DNA of 64,000 nt from Thermohalobaculum xanthum (GTDB lineage Bacteria; Pseudomonadota; Alphaproteobacteria; Rhodobacterales; Rhodobacteraceae), in the NCBI RefSeq assembly GCF_016623495.1, contig NZ_JAEHHL010000003.1, positions 1 through 64,000 on the forward strand, in the 5' to 3' direction. Below are positions 35,582 to 44,895 of the stretch, in pieces (position 1 is the stretch's first letter; the number at the start of each line of letters is the position of its first letter). Under the pieces are notes generated by a model. The model was not told the DNA's origin, made no database searches, and saw only the letters and a program-made list of their open reading frames with translations. The position numbers and the translations under genes are program-made.

Positions 35582-36550
35582 ATGCTCTTTTCCTGCACCG
35601 AGAGCAGTGGCCCCGGGGATGTCAGAACCCGCCGACGCGAGATGTTCCAGGACACGGATCATTTCGAGTTCGCCCCGACGCTCGCGCAGCGCAAGATCAT
35701 CGAGACGGCGCATATCGGCGATGTCCGGCTGTGCCGGGTGACGTCGACGGGCCACCTGATCCGGCTGCGGGAACGACATCACGCCACCATCCTCGTTCCG
35801 CGGCAGGGGCGCTTGCGGATCGACACGCCGAAGGGGCGGCGCGAGGCGGGTCCGGGACAAGTGATCGTCCTTTTGCCAAGCGACCGGGAAACGACGGTGA
35901 TCGCAGGCTCGGCCGGCTTCTTCCGGTGCGACTGCGCCCTGATCCCGGTCGTGCCCGATCACGCCTCGGCCAAGGGCGCGGCGATGCACCTGGCCGTCGC
36001 CGAGCTGGCTGGCGTGGATCTCGCTGCAACCAGGCTGCGGGAAACCGGCTGGGTCCGGCAGATGATGGACCTCTATGTCCAGGCAGCGTCGGAGGAGGAC
36101 AGCTTCCTCGTGGAGCCCGCGGCGCGCGAGGCGGCGTCCGTTCTGATCCGCGAGACGCTCTACGAGCTTGCGATCCGGCAGCTTCCGCGCGAGATGCGCG
36201 TGAAGGCGGCGCCAGGGCAGGACTGGCGGATCGTGCGACGGGCCGAGGAACTCATGGAAGCCCGCCTGTCCGACCCGCTCTCGATCGCCGATGTCGCCGC
36301 CGAGATCGGCGTCAGCAGCCGGCGTCTGCAGCAGGCCTTCGGCAATGTCAGAAACTGCTCGCCGCGCGAGCGGCTGACGGCGATGCGGCTCGACGCGGCC
36401 CGCCGGCACATGCTCGAGGCCGGCCATTGCGCGACCGTGAGCGAGGTCGCCCTCGCATGCGGATTCGGCCATTTCGGCCGGTTCGCGGCCGCCTATGCCA
36501 ACAAGTTTGGCGAGCTTCCCTCGGTCACGCTTGGCTGCAGCCACGGCTGA
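35582..36550 (+). CDS. AraC-family transcriptional regulator
   Basis: A 322-residue AraC regulator. The N-terminal beta-rich sensor (about 25-215) contains LRLRIDTPKGRREAGPGQVI-like cupin strands. The C-terminal double HTH spans about 228-318 (SIADVAAEIGVSSRRLQQAF, then VSEVALACGFGHFGRFAAAY). The second HTH has the G-F-x-x-x-x-x-F signature. ATG at 35642 would shorten it by 20 residues and is equally plausible; neither has a strong ribosome-binding site. It is isolated between the MerR gene and the exported-protein cluster, with no obvious target. Confidence 0.85.
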   Translation: MLFSCTESSGPGDVRTRRREMFQDTDHFEFAPTLAQRKIIETAHIGDVRLCRVTSTGHLIRLRERHHATILVPRQGRLRIDTPKGRREAGPGQVIVLLPSDRETTVIAGSAGFFRCDCALIPVVPDHASAKGAAMHLAVAELAGVDLAATRLRETGWVRQMMDLYVQAASEEDSFLVEPAAREAASVLIRETLYELAIRQLPREMRVKAAPGQDWRIVRRAEELMEARLSDPLSIADVAAEIGVSSRRLQQAFGNVRNCSPRERLTAMRLDAARRHMLEAGHCATVSEVALACGFGHFGRFAAAYANKFGELPSVTLGCSHG

Positions 36551-36712
36551 CGAAGCGCCAGCCGGCGCGGTCGGGAGCCGGTCCGAGCTGCGCGCGGCAG
36601 AGCGGCGCCTGGTGCGCCCGAGGGCGGCCTCGGGGCTAATTTTCACGGAAAGTGGATAGCCGGTTTCGCAACGCGGATTGAGGCGCGTCGCGGGCACACG
36701 GACACTTCGGGC

Positions 36713-37399
36713 ATGAAGCTTCGATTCTTCAAGCTCGAGTCCCATGCGCGCGCCGGCCTGGCGATCGCCTGCCTCCTGGCCAGCGCGCTCCCTGCCGGCG
36801 GAGCCGATGTCCCCCTCTCTGCCGGGGAGGGCGGACCCCGGCACTGGGAAGTGACCGGGGTCCAGAGTTCTCTCGCCTTGCGCGAGGGCCCGACGACCGC
36901 GTCACGCAGGATCGCGCGCCTCGCGCCGGGGGCGATCCTCACGAATCTCGGCTGCGAGGACGCGGGCGGCCGCGTGTGGTGCGACGTGCAACCCTTTCGC
37001 GGCGGGCCGCGCGGCTTTGCGGCGCATGAGTTCCTCAAGCACGCGCAGGCGCCCGACGGAAGCTACCCGACCGGCGAGGATCCGAGCGCGCTTCGCGCCG
37101 GACGCGGCGATTTCGATGCGCGCGGCCCGCTCGGCTGCGCCTTCGCCGATGGCCAGCCGATGGGCGAATGCGCCTTCGGCGTGGCTCGTGGAGGAGGCGG
37201 GGACGCCACGGTGGTCGTCGACCGGCCCGATGGGCTCAAGCGCGCCATCTTCGTCGTCCGGGGCGCGCCCGTCGGCGCAGATACCTCGGAAGCCGACGGA
37301 TACCACGATTTCACGACTCATCGGGCGGCCGACGTCTACCGCGTCCAGATAGGTCAGGAGCGCTACGAGATCGTCGACGCCATCGTGTTTGGCGGCTGA
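36713..37399 (+). CDS. exported SH3-domain protein
   Basis: A 228-residue exported protein. A signal peptide (about 1-31, ending LPAGGA) is followed by a bacterial SH3b-like domain (about 45-108: TGVQSSLALREGPTTASRRI, NLGCEDAGGRVWCDV, GPRGFAAHEFL). A second, uncharacterised beta-rich domain follows (CAFADGQPMGECAFGVAR, VVDRPDGLKRAIFVVRG). The N-L-G-C...W-C pair recurs in the SH3 domain of the protein at 39014. It is the first of five small exported or membrane proteins in a row on the plus strand. The ligand is unknown; cell-wall association is inferred. Confidence 0.75.
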   Translation: MKLRFFKLESHARAGLAIACLLASALPAGGADVPLSAGEGGPRHWEVTGVQSSLALREGPTTASRRIARLAPGAILTNLGCEDAGGRVWCDVQPFRGGPRGFAAHEFLKHAQAPDGSYPTGEDPSALRAGRGDFDARGPLGCAFADGQPMGECAFGVARGGGGDATVVVDRPDGLKRAIFVVRGAPVGADTSEADGYHDFTTHRAADVYRVQIGQERYEIVDAIVFGG

Positions 37400-37472
37400 T
37401 CGCCGGCCCTTGCGGCGTTGCGGAAAGTTTGCGGACGCGGCCCGCGTGCCGATTCAGGAAGGAACGCCGACA

Positions 37473-38123
37473 ATGAGACAGATTGGGACGCTATCGCTGC
37501 TGGCGGGTCTCGCCATCTCTCTCCCCGCCGGGGCGCAGACGGTGGACTTCATGCTCGAAGAGTGCAGCGGCCTCGCCAAGCAGTATTTCAGCGAGCCCGG
37601 CGCCCGCACCGAGATGCGCTACAACGGACAGCGCGTCGACGGGACCCATACCGTCGGCGGGGGCATCTTCCTCGAAGCCCGCAAGGCCTATGTCGCCTGC
37701 GCCTGGCCCAAGGGGGATTACACGATCAGCGAGTTCTTCGTAGACGGCGAGAACAAGACCGCGTTCTTCACCGGCGGCGGCACTGGTTCCGCCGCGAGCG
37801 AACCTGGCACCGCCACCGAGCAGGTGCGCTTCGCTCAGGGCGCCTCGGGCACCGAACTCAGCCGCTCCCTGACACCCGGCAGCTCGATCCGCTTCGTGCT
37901 GGGCGCGCGCGAGGGCCAGGACCTGCGTGTCAGCGTCGTTCAGCGCAACGGGCCCCGGACCGATTTCCAGATCTTCAACCCGGATGGAACCTTCCTGCTG
38001 GACCTGATCCCCGCCGACCGAGAGTACCGCGGCCAGCTCTGGCAGTCGGGCGATCACGTGGTCGAGGTGGTCAACCGGGGCGGCAGCACGGCCGACTTCA
38101 CCATCAGCATCGGGATCCACTAG
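37473..38123 (+). CDS. exported protein with C-terminal beta domain
   Basis: A 216-residue secreted protein. The signal peptide is about 1-21 (LPAGAQ). The N-terminal region (22-100) carries two cysteines (EECSGLAK, YVACAWP). A C-terminal beta-domain (about 113-216) resembles the PPC (bacterial prepeptidase) fold: GSSIRFVLGAREGQDLRVSV, IFNPDGTFLLD, GQLWQSGDHVVEVVNRG. AGGAAGG lies upstream of the ATG at 37473. The same C-terminal domain ends the protein at 63370. The role is unknown. Confidence 0.72.
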   Translation: MRQIGTLSLLAGLAISLPAGAQTVDFMLEECSGLAKQYFSEPGARTEMRYNGQRVDGTHTVGGGIFLEARKAYVACAWPKGDYTISEFFVDGENKTAFFTGGGTGSAASEPGTATEQVRFAQGASGTELSRSLTPGSSIRFVLGAREGQDLRVSVVQRNGPRTDFQIFNPDGTFLLDLIPADREYRGQLWQSGDHVVEVVNRGGSTADFTISIGIH

Positions 38124-38161
38124 GGATCCCACCGGCATCACGACACGAAAGGAACATTCAG

Positions 38162-38512
38162 ATGACCCGACCGATGCCCCTTGCGATCGGCACTGTCCTG
38201 CTTCTCGCGCTCGCGGCTTGCGCGCCCAACAGCGGCGGATCGGGCGGCGGTGCCAACCAGCCCGCGTCGCAGCCTGCCCCGCCGTCTGTCGGCTTCTCAC
38301 CCGATGTCAGCAATGCGGCGGTGAGCGCCTGCCGCAACCGGCTCGATTCACAGACAGATGGCGCGATCGAGGTCACTGGGACGGAATTCTCCGAGGCCAA
38401 TTCCGCCGTCTACATGGTCGTGGGAGCCAACCGCGCGCCTTGGCGCTGTCTCACCTCGAACCGTGGCGAAGTGGCCGAGCTGATGTTCATCGGGGACGAA
38501 GGAAAGCTCTGA
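38162..38512 (+). CDS. small lipoprotein
   Basis: A 116-residue lipoprotein. The signal has lipobox LAAC (Cys20), then a Gly/Pro/Gln linker (21-45). A small domain of about 65 residues follows with two cysteines (AAVSACRNRL, APWRCLTSN), probably a disulfide. This domain matches the N-terminal half of the protein at 63370 (AIDACIEAL, TVWRCIAYSDG). It starts 38 bp after the preceding gene, probably in the same operon. Confidence 0.75.
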   Translation: MTRPMPLAIGTVLLLALAACAPNSGGSGGGANQPASQPAPPSVGFSPDVSNAAVSACRNRLDSQTDGAIEVTGTEFSEANSAVYMVVGANRAPWRCLTSNRGEVAELMFIGDEGKL

Positions 38513-38582
38513 GCGAGGGCTTTCCCGCGCGTGTCCCGCTGCCACGGCCACGCGGCCAATCGCGGATGGGGGCCGGGGCCGG

Positions 38583-38620
38583 GAGCGGCCTTGCGGGGCT
38601 TGAGTATCGCAAGGCCGCTC
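38583..38620. repeat. perfect 13-bp inverted repeat
   Basis: GAGCGGCCTTGCG (38583-38595) and its exact complement (38608-38620) flank a 12-nt loop between two exported-protein genes. No T-run follows, so it may be a Rho-dependent stop, an mRNA-stability hairpin or a protein site rather than an intrinsic terminator. Confidence 0.7.
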
Positions 38621-38649
38621 TCACCGGAAGCCAATGAAGGAGAGCCACC

Positions 38650-38955
38650 ATGAGGGGTGTTCTGATTTTCCTGGCAGGGCTGATCATCGGTGGTGGCCTG
38701 TCGTTCATCGTTGCCACGGGGATCGGCGCCGGCGTGGGTGTCGCGACCGGGCTGATGGCAGGCGCCTGCATGACCGCGGAGTCGGCGAAGGAGCTGGGCC
38801 TGATCACGCCGGAACAGGTCGACCAGGTGCTGAATGCCGCGGTCGAGCAGATCACCGCCAACCAGCTTGCGGAGGCCGACAAGATCTCGGGCAGCGATGC
38901 CGGGTGCCAGAAGGTGATCAGCGACCTCAAGGCCGCCGCGGCGAAGAACAGGTAG
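38650..38955 (+). CDS. small inner-membrane protein
   Basis: A 101-residue protein with a glycine-rich double hydrophobic segment (about 3-41: FLAGLIIGGGLSFIVATGIG, AGVGVATGLMAG) and a soluble helical C terminus (PEQVDQVLNAAVEQITANQL). Two cysteines lie in this tail region (AGACMTAES, DAGCQKV). GGAGAGCC precedes the ATG. No family was recognised. It is the fourth gene of the exported-protein cluster. Confidence 0.65.
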   Translation: MRGVLIFLAGLIIGGGLSFIVATGIGAGVGVATGLMAGACMTAESAKELGLITPEQVDQVLNAAVEQITANQLAEADKISGSDAGCQKVISDLKAAAAKNR

Positions 38956-39013
38956 GCTGGCGCCGAGGACGCCGCTGCGAGCATACTTCCGCCAGCAGGG
39001 AGGAGTATCGGCC

Positions 39014-39739
39014 ATGAGAGAGCTGCTTCGTAACCCGCGCCGTCTCGGCGCCGTTGTCGCGCTTGCCGCCTGCGCCGGCCTTGCCGGCACGGACAGGGCG
39101 TCAGCCGAGGCGAGCGGTCCCGACTTCTTCCGGGTCGTCGGCGTTGCCTCGGACGATGTCCTCAACATTCGGGCCGACGCGGGCGCGTCCCACGCAAAGA
39201 TTGGCGAGATCCCGCCCGATACGGACGGCATCAGGAATCTCGGATGCGTCGGAGGCCTCTCCTTCGCCGAGTGGCAGGCGGCGACCGAGGCGGAGCGCGC
39301 CGAGGCAGCCAGATCGCGCTGGTGCAAGATCGCGTATGGCGGGATCGAGGGATGGGTGGCCGGCCGATTCCTGGGCGAAGGCGCCGCCCCCGAGCCGATG
39401 GGCGAGGGCAGCCTCTGGCGCATCGTCGAGATCGACGGCGCGCCAACCTCGACGGATGCGGAGCTGGGCTTCGAGGCGGACGGGGATTTCTACGGTACGG
39501 TCGGCTGCAACCGCTTCCGGGGCCGGTTGATGATCGAGAGCGGCCAGCTTCGCGCGGACGGGCCTGTCGCTGCCACGCAGATGGCCTGCGTCGAGCCCGG
39601 CATCGGCGAGCAGGAGCGGCGCATCCTCGCGATCATCGCGGACGGGAGCACGATCGGCTACGACCCTCGGGCCGACGCCATGACCCTGACAGATGCGGAC
39701 GGGAAACTGGCGGTGCGGCTGACGCGGCGGCCGCGCTGA
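39014..39739 (+). CDS. exported SH3 plus META/HslJ-domain protein
   Basis: A 241-residue exported protein. The signal peptide (about 1-31) is followed by an SH3b domain (about 40-122: DDVLNIRADAGASHAKIGEI, SRWCKIAYGGIEGWVAGRFL). A META/HslJ-type domain occupies about 134-240 (SLWRIVEIDGAP, YGTVGCNRFRGRLMIESGQL, VAATQMACVEP, with the C...M-A-C pair). META domains occur in heat-shock-induced HslJ and related envelope proteins. GGGAGGAG precedes the ATG. It closes the run that started at 36713. Confidence 0.82.
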   Translation: MRELLRNPRRLGAVVALAACAGLAGTDRASAEASGPDFFRVVGVASDDVLNIRADAGASHAKIGEIPPDTDGIRNLGCVGGLSFAEWQAATEAERAEAARSRWCKIAYGGIEGWVAGRFLGEGAAPEPMGEGSLWRIVEIDGAPTSTDAELGFEADGDFYGTVGCNRFRGRLMIESGQLRADGPVAATQMACVEPGIGEQERRILAIIADGSTIGYDPRADAMTLTDADGKLAVRLTRRPR

Positions 39740-39991
39740 CGCGAACGCCAAGGCCCACCCTGGCACCATCGGCGGACGCCGAGGGCCGGCGGGGAAGCGA
39801 CCTCGTGCTCCAGTGCAACATGGCGTTCTCGGTGATCTAGCTCGCGCCGAGACTGTCGGAGGCCTATTATCTCCTGCCGCCAGCCAGCCACTGGTCGACG
39901 CCCGCCTCGCGGGCGTTCCTCGACTGGCTTATGGACGAGCTTTCCGGCAAGCCCCGGACCTGAGCACCACGGGCCCCGGCGGGTCGCGGCC

Positions 39992-40843
39992 TCAGCGGAA
40001 CAGGACCACCGGGATCTTGCACGAGCGGATCATCTCGGACGTCGTCGAGCCGATGATCATCGCGCGGATCCGGGAATGCCCGAACGCGCCCATGACCAGA
40101 AGGTCGATGCCATCGCGCTCGACGACCTCGGCCAGGACCTTCTCGGGCTGCCCCGGGGAAACCTCGACCCGCGCATCGTGTCCACCCGCCCGCAACGTCG
40201 CCTGCGCCTTGGCGAGGTTCCGCGCAAGCTCGCCTTGCTCGGTCCCGACGCTCAGGAGCCGGATGTCCAGCCCGGCGAACAGCGGCGCGCGCGCGACATG
40301 ATCGACCGCCTTCATCGCGGCGACGCCCCCGTCATAGGCGATGAGCACCTTCGTGATCGGGCGAAAGGCGCGGGCGGCGACGAAGACCGGCTTGGTCGCC
40401 GAGCGGACGATGCGCTCGAGGTTCGAGCCCAGGTGCAGCCGGGCGAAATCGGCGCCCTCGCCGCGCTTGCCGATCACGATGCCGCGCGAGGTCGGCTCGG
40501 CCTCGGCCACGGTCTCGAGCAGGTCGCCGCTGCGAAGACGCGCGGTCACGTTCTCGATGCCTGCCGCACGGATCACCGCTTCGGCATCCTCGACGATGGC
40601 CCTGCCCCGCTTCTGTGCGAGGCGCGCGCGCTCGGTGTCGAGCGCGGAAAGCTCCTCCAGGAGCGCGGTCCGGGCGCCGAGCGCGATCGAGCCCGAGAGA
40701 TCGGAACTCGCCGTCTCGCGCCGCCCGAGGACATGCAGGAGCTCGACCGGCGCCCCTGTGCGGCCGGCGATCCATGCGGCGTTCTCGCAGACGCTCCTCG
40801 AATAGATCGAGCCGTCGATCAGGGCGATGAGCTTGTCGGTCAT
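39992..40843 (-). CDS. tandem universal stress protein
   Basis: A 283-residue cytoplasmic protein with two UspA-like folds. The first (about 3-150) ends in an imperfect nucleotide loop (GKRGEGADFARLHLGSNLER). The second (about 155-283) has the full ATP motif G-x2-G-H-S...G-S-T-T (GAFGHSRIRAMIIGSTTSEM). GGGGAGGGGAAC precedes the ATG at 40843. It follows the SulP gene by 17 bp on the same strand, an arrangement seen widely, suggesting a regulatory partnership. Confidence 0.88.
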   Translation of the reverse strand: MTDKLIALIDGSIYSRSVCENAAWIAGRTGAPVELLHVLGRRETASSDLSGSIALGARTALLEELSALDTERARLAQKRGRAIVEDAEAVIRAAGIENVTARLRSGDLLETVAEAEPTSRGIVIGKRGEGADFARLHLGSNLERIVRSATKPVFVAARAFRPITKVLIAYDGGVAAMKAVDHVARAPLFAGLDIRLLSVGTEQGELARNLAKAQATLRAGGHDARVEVSPGQPEKVLAEVVERDGIDLLVMGAFGHSRIRAMIIGSTTSEMIRSCKIPVVLFR

Positions 40844-40860
40844 GTTCCCCTCCCCGCGCG

Positions 40861-42345
40861 TCAATGCGCCATTAGCTTGTCGAGCCCGCCCGGCTTGTCA
40901 TGCAGGGCAAGGCGGTCGACGATCGTCTCGCTCGCCTGGTTCATGCCGACGATCTCGACCTCGGCGCCTTCGCGGCGGAACTTGAGCACGGCCATGTCGA
41001 GCGCCGCCACGCTCGAGATATCCCAGATATGCGCGTGGCTGACATCGATCGTGACCTTCTCGAGCACCTCCTTGAAATCGAAACCGGCCATGAACGCCTC
41101 GGCCGACGCAAAGAAGAGCTGGCCCTCGACGCGGTAGGTTCGATGCAGGCCATCCGCGCTGAGGCTGGAGGTGATGCGGAAGAGCTGCGCGATCTTCCAG
41201 GCGAAGAAGATGCCCGAAAGCAAGACCCCGACCAGCACGCCGATGGCGAGGTTGTGGGTGAGCACGACGCCCGCGACGGTCGCGAGCATGACGGCGGACG
41301 ACGAGGTCGGATGATCCTTGAGGTTCCTGATCGAGGACCACGAGAACGTGCCGATCGAAACCATGATCATGATCGCGACCAGCGCCGCCATCGGGATCCG
41401 GCTCACGAGGTCGCCGAGCGCGAGGATGAAGAACAGCAGCAAGACGCCAGCGGCGAAGGTCGACAGCCGGCCGCGCCCGCCCGATTTCACGTTGATCATC
41501 GACTGGCCGATCATGGCGCATCCGGCCATGCCGCCGATGAAGGCGGTCGCCGTGTTGGCGACGCCCTGACCGATGCATTCCTGATTGCGGTCCGACGGCG
41601 TGTCGGTCAGCTCGTCGACGATCTGGGCCGTCATCAGCGATTCCAGCAGGCCGACCACCGCCACCGCCAGCGAATAGGGCAGGATGATCAGGAGCGTCTC
41701 GAGGTTCAGCGGAATGTCGGGGATCAGGAATACCGGCAGGGTCGCGGGCAGCTCGCCCATGTCGCCCACCGTGCGAAGGTCGAGATCGAAGAGCATCGCC
41801 ACGGCGGTCAGCACGATGATGCACACCAGCGGCGACGGGATCGACCGGGTCAGATGCGGGAACAGGTAAATGATCGCGAGCCCGGCCGCGACCATGGCAT
41901 AGGTCAGCGCCGGCACGCCGACCAGCTCGGGGACCTGCGCCATGAAGATCAGGATCGCCAGCGCATTGACGAAGCCGGTCATTACCGAGCGCGAGACAAA
42001 GCGCATGAGCGCCCCGAGCCTCAGCAGCCCCGCCCCGATCTGGATCAGGCCCGCGAGCACCGTGGCCGCGAGCAGATACTGGAGCCCGTGATCGCGGACC
42101 AGCGTAACCATGAGCACCGCCGTCGCGGCCGTCGCGGCCGAGATCATGCCGGGCCGACCGCCGACAAAGGCGATCAGAACCGCAATCGAGAAAGACGCAT
42201 AGAGGCCGACCTTGGGGTCGACACCCGCGATGATGGAGAAGGCGATGGCTTCCGGAATGAGCGCGAGCGCGACGACGAGGCCGGAGAGAAGGTCGCCGCG
42301 CACATTGCCGAGCCATTGCGCGCGATAGGCGTAGAGCGAGGTCAT
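40861..42345 (-). CDS. SulP-family anion transporter with STAS domain
   Basis: A 494-residue inner-membrane transporter for sulfate, bicarbonate or dicarboxylates. About 11 hydrophobic helices occupy residues 20-395, with the SulP signature in the first ones ([29 protein letters not shown]). A cytoplasmic STAS domain (about 405-494) contains [18 protein letters not shown]. The start is ATG 42345, since the upstream stretch is unnatural. The substrate cannot be told from sequence alone. It is co-oriented with the universal stress protein gene 17 bp downstream. Confidence 0.9.
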   Translation of the reverse strand: MTSLYAYRAQWLGNVRGDLLSGLVVALALIPEAIAFSIIAGVDPKVGLYASFSIAVLIAFVGGRPGMISAATAATAVLMVTLVRDHGLQYLLAATVLAGLIQIGAGLLRLGALMRFVSRSVMTGFVNALAILIFMAQVPELVGVPALTYAMVAAGLAIIYLFPHLTRSIPSPLVCIIVLTAVAMLFDLDLRTVGDMGELPATLPVFLIPDIPLNLETLLIILPYSLAVAVVGLLESLMTAQIVDELTDTPSDRNQECIGQGVANTATAFIGGMAGCAMIGQSMINVKSGGRGRLSTFAAGVLLLFFILALGDLVSRIPMAALVAIMIMVSIGTFSWSSIRNLKDHPTSSSAVMLATVAGVVLTHNLAIGVLVGVLLSGIFFAWKIAQLFRITSSLSADGLHRTYRVEGQLFFASAEAFMAGFDFKEVLEKVTIDVSHAHIWDISSVAALDMAVLKFRREGAEVEIVGMNQASETIVDRLALHDKPGGLDKLMAH

Positions 42346-42879
42346 GCGGGTACTCAGTTTCTTGAAGAAGGATCGCCCTGCGGCCGCAGAGGCGTTGCGC
42401 CGGGCTCGGTGAGGGTGTCGTGTCGCGTGTCCGGCTGATCCGTCCGTAGAGGGATCACCCGGCGTCTCGGGCGGCACGGACGCGGTTTGCCCGGGCCGAT
42501 AGCGGTTCTCTCTCTCCGGCTTCTTGATATCCGCGCGTCGGCGCGCACCTCCTGAAGGGGCCGGCCCGATTTGTCAATCGCTCTGGTCGGTCCGCGCGAT
42601 GCCGCTCCGCGCCGTCCGATGCCGGGGAGAAACGCCAGCGGGCAGACGCGCGGCTCGTGTCTCAGCTTGAATGTTCTGCCGTTCGTTTTTTGTAAGGGCC
42701 ATAATTTGTGGGCTCAGGCGTGCGGAGCGGGGACGCTGCATGGCGAACCATGCAGGCGACGCAGCCGGCGCCCGTCGCATGCGTCGAAAACCCATCCGTC
42801 ATGCCGGGCCAGATCCGTAGATCAGCTCGCAGGTCGGGAGATCCCGCCCCCTGCCGGGTCGGGAGCCAACCGCCATCCG
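42346..42879. other. intergenic region, no gene seen
   Basis: The 534 bp between the SulP start and the MmgE/PrpD fragment. Frames on both strands have unnatural composition. It presumably contains the SulP promoter. Confidence 0.4.
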
Positions 42880-43491
42880 TTACACGCCCTGCACCTGATC
42901 AAGGATCCCGGTCTCGGAGACCGGCGTCGCCCCATCGGCGTTGAGGAACGCCTCGGCCACGGCCACCGAGCAGCGGCAATCCGCGACCTTCTGCAGAAGC
43001 TGTGCGCGGGTCATCGGCGAGCCGACGCCGCCCGGAACATGGAGCGTCTCGCGCGTCAAGACCCGCCCGTCCTCCAGGGTTACCGTGATCACCTCAGGCG
43101 TTGACGGACCGATATCGCCCGAGTCGCCCTTCGGCAGCGCATAGAGGTCGAGCTCGACCGCCGCCGTCATCTTCCGCCGCACCGGGTCGCTGAAGCGGTG
43201 TTCGCGGAAGTCATCGGGCGCGACGTGGCCGGTGAGCAGGCCGACCACCGCGCAGTAGCTGACCGAGAACCGTGCCTCCGCGTCGTTGTTCGGCACGACG
43301 AAGCCCGCGACCCGGTGGAACGGCTCGGGCATGCGGACCTTGATCGAGCGGATTTCGGCGCCCTCGCCGATTCCCCTGTGCAGCATCTCGGCGCCATGGA
43401 TCGTGCGATGCGTGTAGGCGCAACTCGGCCAGAGCTTGCGGACGACAGGATACCTGTTGACCGCCTGCCCGAGCTCCATGCTCTTGATCAT
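42880..43491 (-). pseudogene. MmgE/PrpD family, C-terminal fragment
   Basis: 203 residues matching only the C-terminal domain of MmgE/PrpD proteins (2-methylcitrate dehydratase-like, normally about 450 residues). Visible are KLWPSCAYTHRTIHGAEML, NNDAEARFSVSYCAVVGLLT and FSDPVRRKMTA. The N-terminal helical domain is missing and an in-frame stop lies just upstream of 43491, so the gene is truncated. It is unlikely to be functional. Confidence 0.72.
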
Positions 43492-43840
43492 CTCCTTGAA
43501 GCCGATCGATTCCGGCGGGTGCGGCGGCGGATGTCCTTAACAATCCGCTTTGATGGCGTCTCTCTTGTCACGGATTTCTGTCTCATCTTCGTTCCTCGAC
43601 GACTACGATGAGCCAGAAACCCTCCGTTATGAAGTCAACTCAGATGGCCCATAGGCGCTGACGTCGGACATCTGGGACGAGCCGCCTGCCTAGGCGGAGA
43701 AACGCACCCTCTCGCCACCCCGCATGCGACTGATCGATCGCACCCGCACGCCGGAAGCACCGTGCGACAGGTTGTCAATCCTTGCCGCATCCTCGAAGAT
43801 CCGGCCGGAGAACAATTCGTGCAGACAAGGTTAGGGCCTG
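43492..43840. other. intergenic region, no gene seen
   Basis: The 349 bp between the MmgE/PrpD fragment and the YtoQ gene. The missing N-terminal half of MmgE is not recognisable here, so it was lost by deletion rather than by simple frameshift. Confidence 0.4.
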
Positions 43841-44284
43841 ATGAAACTGAACGTGTACCTGGCTGGCGAAATTCATACCGACTGGCGCGACGCGATCATC
43901 TCGGCATGCGAGGGGCTCGACATCGACTGGTCGGGCCCCGTCACCGATCACGGGGCATCGGACGATTGCGGCGTCGAGATCTTTGGCGCCGAGGACGAAA
44001 AGTTCTGGCACGACCGCAAGGGCGCGCTCCTGAACGCGATCCGCATCCGCACCGGGATCGAGCGCTGCGACGTCCTGGTCGTCTGCTTCGGCCAGAAGTA
44101 CAAGCAGTGGAATGCCGCCTTCGATGCGGGTTACGCGGCGGCCCTTGGCAAACCGATCATCGTGCTTCACCCGGAAGATCACGATCACGCGCTGAAGGAA
44201 GTGGACGCTGCCGCCAACGCCGTGGCGCGCACGCCCGAACAGGTCGCCCGCGCCTTGCGTTATGTCACCACCACGAAGCTCTGA
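43841..44284 (+). CDS. YtoQ family protein
   Basis: A 147-residue soluble protein of the YtoQ family, which has a nucleoside 2-deoxyribosyltransferase-like Rossmann fold. Landmarks are NVYLAGEIHTDWRDAI (N terminus), IERCDVLVVCFGQKYKQWNA (about 73-92) and DAGYAAALGKPIIVL (about 95-109). The biochemical function is unproven in the family. It is a lone gene; a GTCCGC-type hairpin lies just downstream. Confidence 0.88.
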   Translation: MKLNVYLAGEIHTDWRDAIISACEGLDIDWSGPVTDHGASDDCGVEIFGAEDEKFWHDRKGALLNAIRIRTGIERCDVLVVCFGQKYKQWNAAFDAGYAAALGKPIIVLHPEDHDHALKEVDAAANAVARTPEQVARALRYVTTTKL

Positions 44285-44422
44285 GCGCGGCGGACCAGTC
44301 CGCGGGGAATACGATTTCCACCGCCCCAGACCGCGAAATCGTCCAAGTGCGCGACTCGCGATGGGTGAATGCACCGGCCTTGGCAAACCGGAACGCTGGA
44401 TTGGCGCCTCGGCGCGTGCTTG

Positions 44423-44887
44423 TTAGTCCGTCGTGAACGCAATCAGACGACCGAGCGCGAGCGCCGAAAGCCAGCACGACAGCGAGATGATGGCGGCTGT
44501 GCGCCGGACCCGCAGAGGTGATGCGACCAGATCGACGCGCGCGGTGAACCAGAGCGCCGAAAGTGTGCCAACCGCGATCACCGCCATCTTCGCCTGGAAG
44601 ACGGGAGCCCTGGCGTAAGTCTCGGGCCCCGCGAGAAACAGGAGCCCGCCGCAAACCGCTGCCAGCGAGAGCCCTGCGATGGCAGCGGGCTTCAGCACGC
44701 GCCAGAGCGGGCCAAGCGGCTGAGACGGCCAGAGCCCGAGAAGCCTCAGGTTCAAGGGGACGATGGCCCCGACCAGCAGGGCGATCCCCAGGATATGCGC
44801 GCCGCTGATCGCGGCATAACCCCAGCGCGAGACCCGGACCCACTCGGCGAGACCGGTCTCAGCGACGAAACTCCAGCCCCCCTCCAC
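44423..44887 (-). CDS. small integral membrane protein (DUF6644-like)
   Basis: A 154-residue inner-membrane protein with four hydrophobic helices. Segments include GAHILGIALLVGAIVPLNLR, ILKPAAIAGLSLAAV-type helix 2, FQAKMAVIAVGTLSALWF and IISLSCWLSALALGRLIAF. His30 in helix 1 may ligate heme or metal, as proposed for similar cytochrome b-like families, but this is inference. The start is a GTG at 44887, 8 bp after the upstream gene. It forms a two-gene unit with the DUF6152-like protein. Confidence 0.7.
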   Translation of the reverse strand: MEGGWSFVAETGLAEWVRVSRWGYAAISGAHILGIALLVGAIVPLNLRLLGLWPSQPLGPLWRVLKPAAIAGLSLAAVCGGLLFLAGPETYARAPVFQAKMAVIAVGTLSALWFTARVDLVASPLRVRRTAAIISLSCWLSALALGRLIAFTTD

Positions 44888-44895
44888 GGATCACG

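Noticed and set aside
40900-42438. Long plus-strand frame (512 codons) opposite the SulP gene
   Set aside because: Extreme Arg/Asp/His content and no family features; it is the antisense of a clear transporter gene. Frames opposite 22.2-25.2, 33.8-34.9, 45.5-46.3 and 47.2-48.7 kb were rejected for the same reason.
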